A stretch of 64,000 nt of DNA from JAENWD01 sp963837165 (GCA_963837165.1 CAWIMD010000002.1:496001-560000), one strand, 5' to 3'; counted from the stretch's first letter, positions 20,139 through 31,246 are shown. Translations and numbers: made by a program. Notes: generated by a model from the letters alone, not told the origin.

Positions 20139-20797
20139 TGTAGCGCAGGCCTTCAGGCCTGCCCTGCCGCGGATGTAGCGCAGGCCTTCTGCCTTGCCAC
20201 GCATGTAGCGCAGGCCTTCAGGCCTGCCAGTTCAGCCGCCGGTGCCTGGTCCGACGAACGGGCAGATCTGTGAGATCTGCGGCGATCAGCATCGCCACGC
20301 CCGTGGCGCCGTCGCACAAAAGGTGCGTGAGATTCTGCGCGCCGCAACCGACACGGCGGTGGCAGGCCTGAAGGCCTGCGCTACATACGATCCGCCGGCA
20401 ATCTGTAGCGCAGGCCTTCAGGCCTGCCCAGTTCAGCCGCCGGTGCCTGGTCCGACGAACGGGCAGATCTGTGAGATCTGCGACCGATCAGCATCGCCAC
20501 GCCCGTGGCGCCGTCGCACAAAAGATGCGTGAGATTCTGCGCGCCGCAACCGACACGGCGGTGGCAGGCCTGAAGGCCTGCGCTACATACGATCCGCCGG
20601 CAATCTGTAGCAACCTGTAGCGCAGGCCTTCAGGCCTGCCCAGTCAGCCGCCGGTGCCTGGTCCGACGAACGGGCAGTCTGTGAGATCTGCGACCGATCA
20701 GCATCGCCACGCCCGTGGCGCCGTCGCACAAAATGCGTGAGATTCTGCGCGCCGCAACCGACACGGCGGTGGCAGGCCTGAAGGCCTGCGCTACATG
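20139..20797. repeat. REP array with three tandem RAYT-derived units of about 200 bp
   Basis: This gene-free stretch starts with two or three single REP palindromes (one degenerate, with CTTCTGCCTTGCC). Three head-to-tail units follow, beginning near 20204, 20404 and 20616. Each unit has a REP, a segment matching the 3' end of the neighbouring transposase gene (GGTGCCTGGTCCGACGAACG, and on), a short piece from the gene's middle, an inverted copy of that middle piece, and a REP in the opposite orientation. They are therefore fold-back, internally deleted relatives of the transposase locus, not genes. Short reading frames across them are spurious. Confidence 0.85.
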
Positions 20798-20801
20798 CGA
20801 G

Positions 20802-21281
20802 TCAGTCGACGCTCGCCAACAACGCCGCTCGGGAGACGGTGCCTGATCCGATGAACGGGTAGTCTGCGAGATCGACGACGAGCCCCGCCCGGAGAGGATT
20901 CCGGAGCACGTAGCGGAGCACGGCGCGGCGGTCATCGGAGCGTCTAATCACGCGATCGTGCCAGCTCGGCTGCCATAGACGACGGCCGGTCTCCCGAGCG
21001 TAGCAATACCCGGAGAACTGTTTCGCACGCTTGACAAACGTCTGGATACCGAGCCCTTCGTCTGCCGGTTCGGCAAACAGGTGCACGTGATCGGGCATGA
21101 AACAGTAAGCAGAAATCGCCACGCCCGTGTCGGTGGCCGCTCGCAGAATCTCACGCACGGTCTGTGCCACGGCGCCAGCATCACGAAACACCGGCACGCG
21201 TCCGGCGGTGCAGAATGTCAGGAGATAGGCGATGCCGTCCCGATACGCCTCGTCGTCCAGTCGTGGCCGCCGGTCCCGCAT
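20802..21281 (-). CDS. REP-associated tyrosine transposase (RAYT, Y1/HUH family)
   Basis: The 159-residue protein is a Y1 transposase of the IS200/TnpA-REP group. It has the HUH metal motif as H65-V66-H67 in MPDHVHLF, and a candidate nucleophile Y92 or Y94 in SGYCYARETG. The RAYT-typical C-terminus follows, with LWQ, HDRVIR, RYVLRNPLRAGLV and a final DYPF segment. Such enzymes nick single-stranded DNA at REP hairpins. It is flanked on both sides by REP palindromes that match those all over the window, forming a complete REP plus RAYT unit. ATG 21281 is chosen because the longer frame only translates REP sequence (S-A-G-L-Q-A-C). Confidence 0.88.
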   Translation of the reverse strand: MRDRRPRLDDEAYRDGIAYLLTFCTAGRVPVFRDAGAVAQTVREILRAATDTGVAISAYCFMPDHVHLFAEPADEGLGIQTFVKRAKQFSGYCYARETGRRLWQPSWHDRVIRRSDDRRAVLRYVLRNPLRAGLVVDLADYPFIGSGTVSRAALLASVD

Positions 21282-21310
21282 GCCGGCCAGACATGCAATG
21301 CAGTCGCCGA

Positions 21311-21407
21311 GGCAGGCCTGAAGGCCTGCGCTACAGATGGTCGGGTGGCAGGCCTGAAGGCCTGCGCTACAGGTGATCATGGGGCAGGCCTGAAGGCCTG
21401 CGCTACA
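21311..21407. repeat. Three REP palindromes upstream of RAYT
   Basis: Three same-orientation copies of GGCAGGCCTGAAGGCCTGC, each followed by GCTACA, lie at about 33-39 base spacing between the start of the transposase gene and the 3' end of the Oar-like receptor. Together with the array on the other side they bracket the transposase. Confidence 0.9.
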
Positions 21408-21425
21408 CGTGATCGGGCGCGGGCG

Positions 21426-24006
21426 TCAGAACGTGACGCCGACCTGCACCTGGTACGCGCGCGGCGTGACGAAGTGCGTGCCGCTGAACGTCGACAGGAA
21501 GTTGTAGAGCGCTTCCTTGTTGGTGAGGTTGACCACGCTGAACCGCACCTTGACCTTGGCCTTGTCGCCGCGGAGCAGGTTGTCCACGCCGAGGCCGAGA
21601 TCGAACAGGTGGCGCGGCGCGATCCGCGGCGGGTTCGTCACGTCGTCGGCCGTGCCCTCGGCCGGGATGACGAGCCGCTCGGCTCCCCGGTTGGCCGAGT
21701 CGCATTCCGTGATCGGTGCGTCGAGCGTGGCCACCTGGCTGCCGCAGAACAGGCCGATGGCCGCCTGCTGGTCGGCCGAGAGGGAGAGCGCCGTCCCGTA
21801 GTCGGGAACCGATCCCGCCACCAGCCCCGAGTCGTACCGCCACGAGAACGCCGCCCAGGCTCCCCAGGGCTTCAGGAACGCATACTGGACGTTCGTCGTC
21901 TGCTGGAACTTCTGGTCGTGGTCGATCCGGAAGTCGCCCTCGGGCGCTTCGAGGAGGATGCCGCCCGTCCCCGGCGGCGAGAAGATCGCGCTGGTGTGGC
22001 CGAGCACCATGAATGCGCTCAGGCCCTTGTGCTCGACGAGGTTGACCCGGCCGGTGATCCCGGTGATCTTCGAGTGGTCCCAGGACACGGGAAAGTAGAT
22101 CGGCGTATCGAACAGCGTGCCGAAGTCGTAAGCGTTGGTCGTGTGCTTGTAGAAGTAACCGACGTCCACGACGACCCATCCGCCGAGCCCCTGCTGCACG
22201 CCGACATCCACCTGATCTCTCGTGCCGGCCTTCAGGGGGCTGCCGCCCGTGCCGAACACCGCGGCGTCGCCGCTGCTGGCCAGTATCAGGTTCTCGTTGT
22301 AAGGCGTTTCCAGCGTCCGACCATACGAGGCGCGCAGGATGGTTCCGCTCCGGGGCACGGCGTACGACACGCCCAGGCGCGGCTCGGCCAGCGTGGACGA
22401 GCTCAGGCCGTCGTAGTGATCGACGCGCAGGCCGAGCTTGAAGCTCGCGTTGCCGGCCTTCAGATCGTCCTGCACGTAGGCGGCCTGCTGGTGAACGGTA
22501 TGGCTGCCGTGGAACTGGAAGAGGCCGCCGCCGCGGCTCAGGTCGTAGGGCACGAGCCCTGGGACGAACTCATCGTTCGGATCCAGCCCGGCGCCGCCGC
22601 ACTGATCGAGCGCCACGAGGGACGTGTCGTCCACAGGCCCGCCATCGGCGTCGAGGCAGGGCGAGTTCAGCGTCGGATCCGTCAGGCCGAGCGAGAAGTT
22701 CTCCAGGAGCTTCGTGGCGCTGACGGTGGCGCCGAGCTTGAAGTTGTGCGGGCCGCGCACGTAGGCCAGGTCCGCCTTCACGCCGAAATTGGTCAGGTGG
22801 CGATTCTGCGAGACGGTGCCCGACTGCGTCGGAGAACGGGTCCGGGCTCGGCGTGTAGGTGACGCGATCCTGCCGGACGTACGCGTTGGCATTCAGCAGC
22901 AGCGTCGGGCTCAGGATGCGCGAGTAGCCAGGCGCCACGTTGAACGTTGCGATTCTCTGGTGCTGGTCCTGCCCTGCCGCCTGCTGGTCATAGGTGTTCG
23001 GCACGTCGAACGACGACCGCGCGAGCTGCGTGTTGAGGTGCAGGGCGTCGTTGACGTTCGGATGCCAGTCGATCCGATCGAACAGCGTCTGGTTGTCGCC
23101 GTTTCCATGGAGTGTCGTGAACTCGGGCGGGTCCAGGAACCGGTCGGTTCGGGTGCCCGTGAACGACACGAAGTTGCCGATGGTGCCGTTGCCGGCCCCC
23201 AGGTTGACGTCCGCCGTCGGGCTGTCGAACGACCCGTACCCCGCCGTTACGCTGCCCGTGGGCTTTGGCTGATCGAGGCCGGACTTCGTGATGATGCGGA
23301 CGACCAGGCTGTCCTTGTCGCCGAACTCCGCCGGGGGCACGCCCGTGATGACCTCCATGGAGCCTACGGCATCCGGCGAAATCTGGTTGGAGTAGATGCG
23401 GCTCTGCTGGTCGGTCACCGGCTGATTGTCGATCGAGAACTGCGTCTGGGCATGGTCGCCGATGGGATGGAAGAACCCGTTCGCATCGGCGACGACGCCC
23501 GGCGACGCCAGCGTGATCACCTGGTTGAGCCCTGACGAGGCCTCGAGCGGCAGCTTCTTGACGAGCGTCTGGTCGATGTCGGTGTGCGCGGTCGGGTCCC
23601 GCTCGAGCAGGTCCATGGCGTGGCCGACGACCTCGACATTGGTGGTCGCGCCGGCGAGCGGCAGCTGGATGTCGAGCGCGATCGGCAGGGACGTCCTGAC
23701 GTCCACGTCCCGATCGACGGCCTGAAAGCCCTGCGCGCTCACATGCACGTGATACTGGTTCGGCGGCAGATTACGGAAGACGTACCGGCCCTGTTCGTCG
23801 GTCACCGCATCGCGGCGGAGCCCCGTCACCGGGTTGCTCAGCGAGACCGGCACCGCGACCATGACGCCGCCGGTCGGGTCTTTCACCGTGCCCTGTACCG
23901 TGCCGGCGCCCCCCAGCTCCTGGGCGGCCGCCGGCCACACCGCCATGGCGAAGCACAGCCAGGCCCCGCCGAAGATCCGCGCCAGCGTCGAACGTTGCGT
24001 CTGCAT
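21426..24006 (-). CDS. Oar-like TonB-dependent receptor, frameshifted
   Basis: Two frames together encode about 859 residues. A signal peptide ends near residue 28. A carboxypeptidase-regulatory domain follows (GTVQGTVKDPTGGVMVAV, about residues 36-120), then a plug (FSIDNQPVTDQQSRIYSNQ) and a long barrel ending in VGVTF. The frames are offset by one base near 22832. Removing one base gives D-P-F-S-T-Q-S-G-T-V-S-Q-N-R-H, a smooth join. These Oar-like receptors are very common in Acidobacteriota and import unknown large substrates. The intact barrel after the shift and the aromatic C-terminus suggest the frameshift is recent or artefactual. It is divergent from a histidine kinase gene; the 274-base gap holds no gene. 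Confidence 0.88.
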
Positions 24007-24280
24007 GCCCCCTCGATCCGGAGCCGCGCGGGCTCCAGCAACGACGGTAGCAACCGGCGCCCGCGAGGGCGATCAGAAGCCGACGAACGGCAGACTGGGC
24101 ACGCTGAACGCGTCGTTTGGGACGACGAGCGGCCGGCAGCCGGCCCGGACGGTGGGCTGGCGCATAATGGCGGATCCCGGGCGCACCGGCCGCCACTCAC
24201 TGCCTCCGATCGACCGTTCACCGGCCGGAGGAGGCCGGTCGTGCGCTCGTCGTTCCGATCGGAGGGCGGGCGCAGGACCG

Positions 24281-26229
24281 GTGACGGCCACCGTGAACCT
24301 CGGCGAGCTCTTGAACCTGGTCGGCCTGGCCACCGGAGTGGTCCTCTACACCACTCTGCTGGTGATGGTGGTGCGCCCGGGCCGCCAGGCCGAAGGGCAG
24401 CGCCTCGATCCGCTCCTGCTCCTGACATCCCTTCTGGGACTGCTCTGGAACGTCTGCGCGTTGTCGGTCTACGAGCTGCCGCGTGTGGGCTTCGAAGGGC
24501 CCTTTCCGTCGCTGAGCGCCGCCGGCTTCTCGGCCCTGGGCTTCCTGCCGGCCGTCGTGGTGCACTCGGTGCTCCGCGGAGGACACGGCGACCATCGCGG
24601 CACGACGCGACGGGCCATAGCGGCAGCGGCCTACGCGGTGAGCGGCATCGCGGCGACCATCCAGCTGCGCGCCGTCGTGGCGGGTGCCCCGATCCCGTCG
24701 GTCGTGGCGATGCGCCTGCTCACGTTCACGTTCATCGGCCTGGTGGTGCCGCTGGCCGCAGTGACCCGCGGCCAGCCGGGGGCGCGACGCGCGCTCTGGG
24801 CCGCCGCCCTCGCCGTCTTTGCCGTCTCGGCGCTGCACCTCAGCCAGTTACACCAGGGCGACCCGTCCTGGCCGGTGGAGCTGGTGGGCCACCACGCGTC
24901 ACTACCCCTCGCGCTGGCGATCCTCTACCAGGATTACCCCTTCGCCCTCGCCGATCTGTTCCTGAAGCGCGCCCTCGCCCTGCTGGCCATCGTCGTCGTG
25001 GCGTTCACCGCACTGGCGGAGTTCGGCGTGCACTCACCCGCATTTGGCCGCTTCATCGAGGGCGATCCACGGCAGGTCACCCTTCTGGTCACCCTCTGGG
25101 TGGCGACCGCGCTCCTCTACCCGGAGCTCCGGCGTCTCACGACGTGGTTCGTGGACACCATCGTCCTCCAGCGGCCGGACTACGGGCGGCTCTGGGAGTC
25201 GATTGCCGCGCGGATCGAGTTGCTGGACCGCGTCGAGCCGGTCCTGTCGGAGGTGTGCGCCGCGCTTGGCCCGGCCCTGAGCGCTCGAACCGTCACCTGG
25301 CAGGAATGGCACGACGATGCGGTGCCCGCGGGCCCGACGCGCGTCGTCGTGACGGGCGCCGCGGCGGCGGCCGTCGCCGGCGGCCCTGCAGCGATCGCCA
25401 TCGTCGTGCCCACGACCGACCGGCCACGCTACGCGCTCGCCGTGGCCGGTGTGACTGGCGGCCGCCGGTTTCTGTCCGACGACGTCGCCGCGTTCGAGCG
25501 GCTGGCGATCGTTGTCGCCCGCCGGCTGGACGCCATCCGGCTCACCGAGGAACGCTACGCGCGGGAGATTCGGGAACAGGAGATGGCCACGCTGGCATCC
25601 GAGGCCGAACTGCGTGCGCTCAGGGCACAGATCAATCCCCACTTCCTGTTCAACGCTCTCACGACGATTGGGTACCTCATCCAGACAGCGCCCGCACGTG
25701 CCTTCGACACGCTGATGCGCCTGACGTCCCTCCTCCGTGCCGTCCTGCGGTCGGAGGGGAATGCCACGACCCTCGGCCGCGAGATCGACGTCGTCGAGGC
25801 GTACCTCGACATCGAGCAGGCCAGGTTCGAAGATCGCCTGGTGGTGCGCATCGACGTGGACCCCGCGCTGCGATCCGTGCCCGTGCCGCCACTGGTACTG
25901 CAGCCGCTGGTGGAGAACGCGGTGAAGCACGGCATCGGGCCCCGCGAGGCCGGCGGCAGTATTCACGTCGCCGCGATCGCGGAGGGCGATGAGCCTCGCC
26001 GTCTGCTGCGCCTCGTCGTCACCGACACCGGCGTGGGATCGACCGCCGCGGCCCTCGCGCGGGGCCGTCGCGAGGGTGTGGGGCTGAAGAACGTGGAGCG
26101 GCGGCTCGATCGGCAGTACGGCGCGGCCGCCTCGCTGCGGATTCGATCCGAGCCCGGCATCGGGACGACGGTCGAGATCCGGCTGCCCGTCGCCGCGCGG
26201 CCCGAGGACCGCCGCGGCGAGGTGGCCAT

Positions 26230-26233
<4 letters not shown>
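24281..26233 (+). CDS. LytS/YehU-type sensor histidine kinase
   Basis: The protein (about 650 residues from GTG 24281) has seven or eight hydrophobic segments in residues 5-300, a GAF-like region (about 310-425) and a short coiled coil. The His_kinase module follows, with the phospho-accepting histidine in ALRAQINPHFLFNALTTIG. A HATPase_c domain comes next, with VENAVKHGIGPREAGG and DTGVG...GVGLKNVERRL. It ends by overlapping the response-regulator start (ATGA), so the two are a two-component pair. The exact start is uncertain; GTG 24281 or 24293 are both in frame, and a GGAGG lies 15 bases before the first. The signal sensed is unknown. Confidence 0.9.
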
Positions 26234-27009
<776 letters not shown>

Positions 27010-27029
27010 TCCCGGGGCGCACGTGAGTT

Positions 27030-27427
27030 GGCGTGCAGCGTCCGGGCAGTTTGTGAGATCCGCGGCGATCAGATTCTGTGCGCCGCAACCGACACGGCGG
27101 TGGGCAGGCCTGAAGGCCTGCGCTACAGGTGAGACGGGTGGGCAGGCCTGAAGGCCTGCGCTACATACGATCCGCTGACCATCTGTAGCGCAGGCCTTCA
27201 GGCCTGCCAATCAGCCGCCAGTGCCTGGTCCGACGAACGGGCAGTTTGTGAGATCCGCGGCGATCAGCATCGCCACGTCCGTGGCGCCGTCGCACTGATG
27301 GTGCGTGAGATTCTGCGCGCCGCAAACCCACACGGCGGTGGCAGGCCTGAAGGCCTGCGCTACAGATGGCCGGCGTGGGCAGGCCTGAAGGCCTGCGCTA
27401 CAGGTGATCGGGTGGGCAGGCCTGAAT
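27030..27427. repeat. REP cluster with RAYT-derived fold-back unit
   Basis: About 400 bases without a gene hold at least five REP palindromes in both orientations (near 27101, 27141, 27183, 27341 and 27379) and a truncated one at 27417. One complete transposase-derived unit (27183-27366) has the same order of parts as the array at 20.2-20.8 kb, and part of a second lies upstream. It differs by point changes from those copies, so it is an older or independent insertion. Confidence 0.85.
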
Positions 27428-27442
27428 CGCCGCCGGAGACCC

Positions 27443-27895
27443 TCACTCCATCGCCAATGCGGGTATCGCCGGCGCGTTCACGATCCGGTACGCGTGCGTG
27501 ATGGGCACCGTGGCCCGCAGCATCGCGCTCACCGCGCAGTACTTCGTCTCGGACAGCTCGATCGCGCGCGCGACGTCTTCCGATCGCACGTCGCGACCCG
27601 TCACGATGTACTCGACGTGGATCCGGGTGAAGACCTGCGGGTGCTCGTCGGCCTGATCGGCCGTCACCCGGATCTCGACCGAGTCCACGTCCGCGCGCTT
27701 CTTCTTCAGGATCGCGATCACGTCGCTGCCGGTACAGCCGCCGAGGGCGACCAGCACCAGTTCCTTCGGGCGCGGGCCGGCGTCGGAGCCTCCGAGCGGG
27801 GCCGGACCGTCCATCACCACCCAGTGGTTCGAGCCGGTACGAGCCGCCAGGCTCAGCCCCGCGATCTGGCGAACAACGGCGGTCTTTGATGCCAT
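27443..27895 (-). CDS. OsmC/Ohr family protein
   Basis: The 150-residue protein matches the OsmC family of thiol-dependent peroxidases. It has PKELVLVALGGCTGSDV with one conserved cysteine and KYCAVSAML with the second; these two act as peroxidatic and resolving cysteines. The sequence is closer to YhfA-like OsmC proteins than to Ohr. ATG 27895 has AGGAG at proper spacing. It is divergent from a DUF302 gene, with a palindrome between them. A role in peroxide or osmotic stress defence is inferred from the family. Confidence 0.9.
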   Translation of the reverse strand: MASKTAVVRQIAGLSLAARTGSNHWVVMDGPAPLGGSDAGPRPKELVLVALGGCTGSDVIAILKKKRADVDSVEIRVTADQADEHPQVFTRIHVEYIVTGRDVRSEDVARAIELSETKYCAVSAMLRATVPITHAYRIVNAPAIPALAME

Positions 27896-27935
27896 GAGCG
27901 TCTCCTACACTATAGATACAGGCCGTGACCGCATG

Positions 27936-27950
27936 GTGACACGCTGTCAC
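27936..27950. promoter_or_regulatory. Palindrome in the OsmC/DUF302 divergent promoter region
   Basis: GTGACA-CGC-TGTCAC is a perfect inverted repeat midway between the two divergent starts. Its position and symmetry fit a regulator binding site acting on one or both genes. No regulator gene lies beside it. Confidence 0.45.
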
Positions 27951-27992
27951 GCCGGGCGGCCTCCCTGCATCTGTTGACTGGCGAGGCGCTCC

Positions 27993-28412
27993 ATGGAACA
28001 GACTACCTACGGCTTGAAGATCAGGTTGGCCTTCGGCTTCGAAAAGGCGGTGGCCCTTGCAACCGAAGCGCTGAGGCAGGAAGGCTTCGGCGTGCTGACC
28101 AGCATCGACGTCCAGGACACGCTCCGCGTGAAGCGGAACCGCGAGTTCCGGAAGTACGTGATCCTCGGCGCCTGCAACCCGCCGCTGGCCGAGCGCGCGC
28201 TGGACGCGGAGCTCGACATCGGGCTGCTCCTTCCCTGCAACGTCGTGGTCTACGAGGACGGGGACGACAGGGCAGTCGTCGCGGCGATGGCTCCGCTGGC
28301 GGCGCTGGGCGTCGTCGGGGACAACCCCGCCCTTGCTGAGGTCGCCACCGACGCCGACGCGCGGCTGCGACGTGCCCTGGCAGCGCTGGAGGCGCCCGCC
28401 AGGACGCGCTGA
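27993..28412 (+). CDS. DUF302 domain protein
   Basis: The 139-residue cytoplasmic protein is a DUF302 domain almost end to end. It has the family's F-E-K-A-V start, the LTSIDVQDTLRVKR strand and the hallmark Y-V-I-L-G-A-C-N-P block followed by LLLPCNVVVYED. DUF302 proteins form dimers related in fold to heme- and sulfur-binding domains, but no activity is established. It is divergent from an OsmC gene, which is compatible with a redox or stress role. Confidence 0.9.
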   Translation: MEQTTYGLKIRLAFGFEKAVALATEALRQEGFGVLTSIDVQDTLRVKRNREFRKYVILGACNPPLAERALDAELDIGLLLPCNVVVYEDGDDRAVVAAMAPLAALGVVGDNPALAEVATDADARLRRALAALEAPARTR

Positions 28413-28490
28413 GGCGCGTGTCGCTGGCGCCGCCTGCCCCTCCGAAGTATCATTCCGGGCGCCCTTCCCAGGAGGGCATGCACTTCAGGA

Positions 28491-30965
28491 GTGACAGCGC
28501 TGTCGATCCCAGGTCCAGAGTGGCTGCGCCGGCGCGGCCTGCCGGCACGGGCAGTGCTGACGTACGTCGGGGTCGCACTGGCGTTGACGGCCGCCTCCGT
28601 CCTCCTGAACCGGACCATTGCACCGCAGGCCGGGCTCGTCCGCTCCTTCTACCCGCAACCGTCGTTTACCGGGCCGCCGTCGGCGAAGGCCGTGACGCCG
28701 GACCTGACGCTCGACTTCGTCGAGCGCACGCCGGGATTGCCGAAGCGGCACTTCAGCGTCCTGTGGGCCGGATTCTGGTTCCTGCGCGAGGCCGACACCG
28801 TGGACGTGTATGCCGGCGCGGACGACAGCGCCGAGGTCTTCATCGACCGGCACCTGGTCCTGAGGCGCGGGCCGGGCGTCGGCACGTCCACCGACAGCGT
28901 GACGCTCCCTCTGCGCGCCGGAGCGCACGAGATACTGGTCAGGTATCAGCAGCTCGGCGGAGCGTACAGCCTCCACCTCCTCGTCGCACGAGGCGGGGAC
29001 GCGCCGGCACCGTTTCCGGCCGGCGACCTCTTCCCCAGCAGGCCGGACTCCGGGGACGAACGGGTTGCGGAGGCGCTCGGGTGGGTGCACCAGCTGGCTA
29101 TTGCCGCGTGGGTTCTTCTGCCCGGGCTCGCGCTGGTGGCGCTCGTCGTCTCTCGGGAGATCCGCGCCCGGCGTCGCCCGACGCTGCGCAGCCTGGCAAG
29201 TCCCTTGTCCGCCGTGGCCCTGCCTGCGCTGGTCGCGCCGGTCCTCGTGTTCATCGTCGGGCCGCACACGATTTACGCGGCGAATCCCGGGGAGTTCAAC
29301 GTCGCCTTCCGTGACATCGCGTGGCCGCGGCTGATCGAGGCTGCGGCGGCAAGCTGGGCCCTCCTGCTGGTGCTGGGCGGCCTGACCGGCCTGTTCTCGG
29401 AGGCGGTCCGACGTGCGTACGTCGCGTTCCTGCTCGCGCTCGGGCTGCTGGTCTGGATTCAGGGCACCTTCCTCGTCCCCGACGTCGGTCCGCTCTACGG
29501 AGAAGGCCTCAAGCTGAACCCGTTCGCCTGGCGCGTGCCGTATGAAGCCGCGGTCTGGATTGCGGGAGTGGCGCTGGCCATCGCCTTCGCGCGGCCTGTG
29601 GCCGCCGTGGCGCCCCTGGCCAGCGGCGTCTTCATCGGCCTCCAGGTGGCCGCCCTGGCCGCCTCGGCATTCGGATCGGCGGCGCCGGACCTGTCGGAGG
29701 CGACATGGTCGGGGCCGCCCGCGCCGATCTACCAGCTCTCACGCGGGAACAACATCGTGCACGTCGTGCTCGACGGGTTCCTGTCGGAGATCTTCCGCGA
29801 GAGCGTCCAGGAAGGCCGCGCAGCGGCCGACCGGGACTTCGCGGGCTTCGTGTTCTTCGCGGACCACCTCGGCGCGTTCCCGACGACGAGGGCGAGCATG
29901 CCGGCCATGCTGACCGGCGTCACCTACCGCAACCGGCAGCCGTTCGAACAGTTCCTGGACCGGACGACCCGCACCCAATCCATTGCGTCCGCGCTCGCCG
30001 ACCACGGGTACGCGGTCCACTCGGTCACCTTCGACAGCCGCGACCAGCCGCCGCTTCCGGGCGAGGCACACGAGACCGTCGTCCGGTACAAGATTCCGAC
30101 GCCGTACGGCAGCTACGCGGACTACGTCAGGTATGCCGCGCTGCAGCTCGTGGACTTCTCGCTGTTTCGCGACGTGCCGCAGGGGCTCAAGCCGCGTGTC
30201 TACGACAAGGGGGCGTGGCTCGCGCAGCACTACTTCACGAAAGGCGGCCTCGGAAGCGAGCGGACCCGGGAGGTCCGCGCGAGCAACCACGCGGCTTTTC
30301 TCGAGGAGTTCACCTCACGGCTCACGGTCGGCACGAGCGAGCCCGTCTACACGTTCATCCACGTAGCGATTCCGCACCCGCCGATTGCCCTCGACGCCAC
30401 CTGCGCGTTCATCGACGAGGTGCCGGTGGTCCGATCGACGTATACGGGGCAGGCCAAGTGCGGCCTGCTCCTGGTGCGCCGCCTGCTGGACCGCCTCCGT
30501 GCGCTCGGTGTCTACGACTCGAGCATCGTGGTGCTGACCTCCGATCACGGCTGGCCGGTATTCCGTGCCGACCACCCCTTCGAAGGCATCGCCAGCGAAG
30601 CCGGCGACATGGAAGGGGTGGTGTTGAGCGCCATGCCGCTGCTGGCCGTGAAGCCCGCGGGCGCCTCCGGCCCGCTCCAGATCTCGTACGCCCACTCGGC
30701 GATCACGGACGTGCCCGCGACGATCCTCTCCCTCGCGAACGTCCCGAATCCGTTCCCGGGCACGCCGGCCCTCCAGATCAAGGCGACGGACCCACGCCCT
30801 CGCACGTTCGCGTACCACACGTGGGTGAACGCCGACTGGGGGCGGCGGTACTTCGACAGCCTGTACCTGTTCTCGGTCAGGGGACGCGTGCTGGACCCGG
30901 CGTCGTGGACGTTCGAACGGCGAATCCTGCCGCAGGACGACACGGATGCCAACGGCCCGTCATGA
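28491..30965 (+). CDS. Sulfatase-like membrane protein with PA14-type domain
   Basis: The 824-residue protein begins with a membrane helix (about residues 20-40). An extracytoplasmic PA14-like beta domain follows (about 60-170, with FWFLREADTVDVYAGADDS), then five or six membrane helices (about 200-400). The C-terminal half is an alkaline-phosphatase/sulfatase-fold domain (about 425-800), with NIVHVVLDGF, a TTRASMPAMLTG segment at the nucleophile position and VVLTSDHGW. This resembles LTA synthase and phosphoethanolamine transferase layouts, so it may move a phospho-alcohol or sulfate group onto an envelope glycan. The GTG start has AGGA directly upstream. Substrate unknown. Confidence 0.8.
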   Translation: MTALSIPGPEWLRRRGLPARAVLTYVGVALALTAASVLLNRTIAPQAGLVRSFYPQPSFTGPPSAKAVTPDLTLDFVERTPGLPKRHFSVLWAGFWFLREADTVDVYAGADDSAEVFIDRHLVLRRGPGVGTSTDSVTLPLRAGAHEILVRYQQLGGAYSLHLLVARGGDAPAPFPAGDLFPSRPDSGDERVAEALGWVHQLAIAAWVLLPGLALVALVVSREIRARRRPTLRSLASPLSAVALPALVAPVLVFIVGPHTIYAANPGEFNVAFRDIAWPRLIEAAAASWALLLVLGGLTGLFSEAVRRAYVAFLLALGLLVWIQGTFLVPDVGPLYGEGLKLNPFAWRVPYEAAVWIAGVALAIAFARPVAAVAPLASGVFIGLQVAALAASAFGSAAPDLSEATWSGPPAPIYQLSRGNNIVHVVLDGFLSEIFRESVQEGRAAADRDFAGFVFFADHLGAFPTTRASMPAMLTGVTYRNRQPFEQFLDRTTRTQSIASALADHGYAVHSVTFDSRDQPPLPGEAHETVVRYKIPTPYGSYADYVRYAALQLVDFSLFRDVPQGLKPRVYDKGAWLAQHYFTKGGLGSERTREVRASNHAAFLEEFTSRLTVGTSEPVYTFIHVAIPHPPIALDATCAFIDEVPVVRSTYTGQAKCGLLLVRRLLDRLRALGVYDSSIVVLTSDHGWPVFRADHPFEGIASEAGDMEGVVLSAMPLLAVKPAGASGPLQISYAHSAITDVPATILSLANVPNPFPGTPALQIKATDPRPRTFAYHTWVNADWGRRYFDSLYLFSVRGRVLDPASWTFERRILPQDDTDANGPS

Positions 30966-31039
30966 GCCACGGCGCCACCAGCGTCGCGTCCGACCTGCCT
31001 CGTCCGTGAGCCTTCCTGCCGTTTGTTCTCCCCTGCGTA

Positions 31040-31244
31040 GCCTTTGTGGCCTTCGTGTTCCGGTCTTCGTGGCCTTCGTGGCCTTTGTGGCCTTCGTGTT
31101 CCGGCCTTCGTGGTCTTCGTGGCCTTTGTGGCCTTCGTGTTCCGGCCTTCGTGGTCTTCGTGGCCTTTGTGGCCTTCGTGTTCCGGCCTTCGTGGTCTTC
31201 GTGGCCTTTGTGGCCTTCGTGTTCCGGCCTTCGTGGCCTTCGTG
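31040..31244. repeat. 41-bp minisatellite, five copies
   Basis: Five near-perfect copies of a 41-bp unit begin at 31040, 31081, 31122, 31163 and 31204. The unit contains GCCTTTGTGGCCTTCGTGTT and CCGGCCTTCGTGGTCTTCGT, and itself is built from a TTCGTGGCC-like sub-motif. The array ends two bases before the stop codon of the ADOP gene. The period is not a multiple of three, so the F-V-A-F and E-H-E-G-H frames across it are not real proteins. It fills the gap between two convergent genes. Confidence 0.95.
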
Positions 31245-31246
31245 TT

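Noticed and set aside
20242..20532. Small plus-strand frame encoding VREILRAATDT
   Set aside because: It is an inverted fragment of the RAYT gene within a repeat unit, repeated three times, not an independent gene.
20139..20797. CRISPR-like look of regularly spaced palindromes
   Set aside because: Spacers are not unique, they are pieces of the transposase gene; palindromes occur in both orientations and no cas genes are present.
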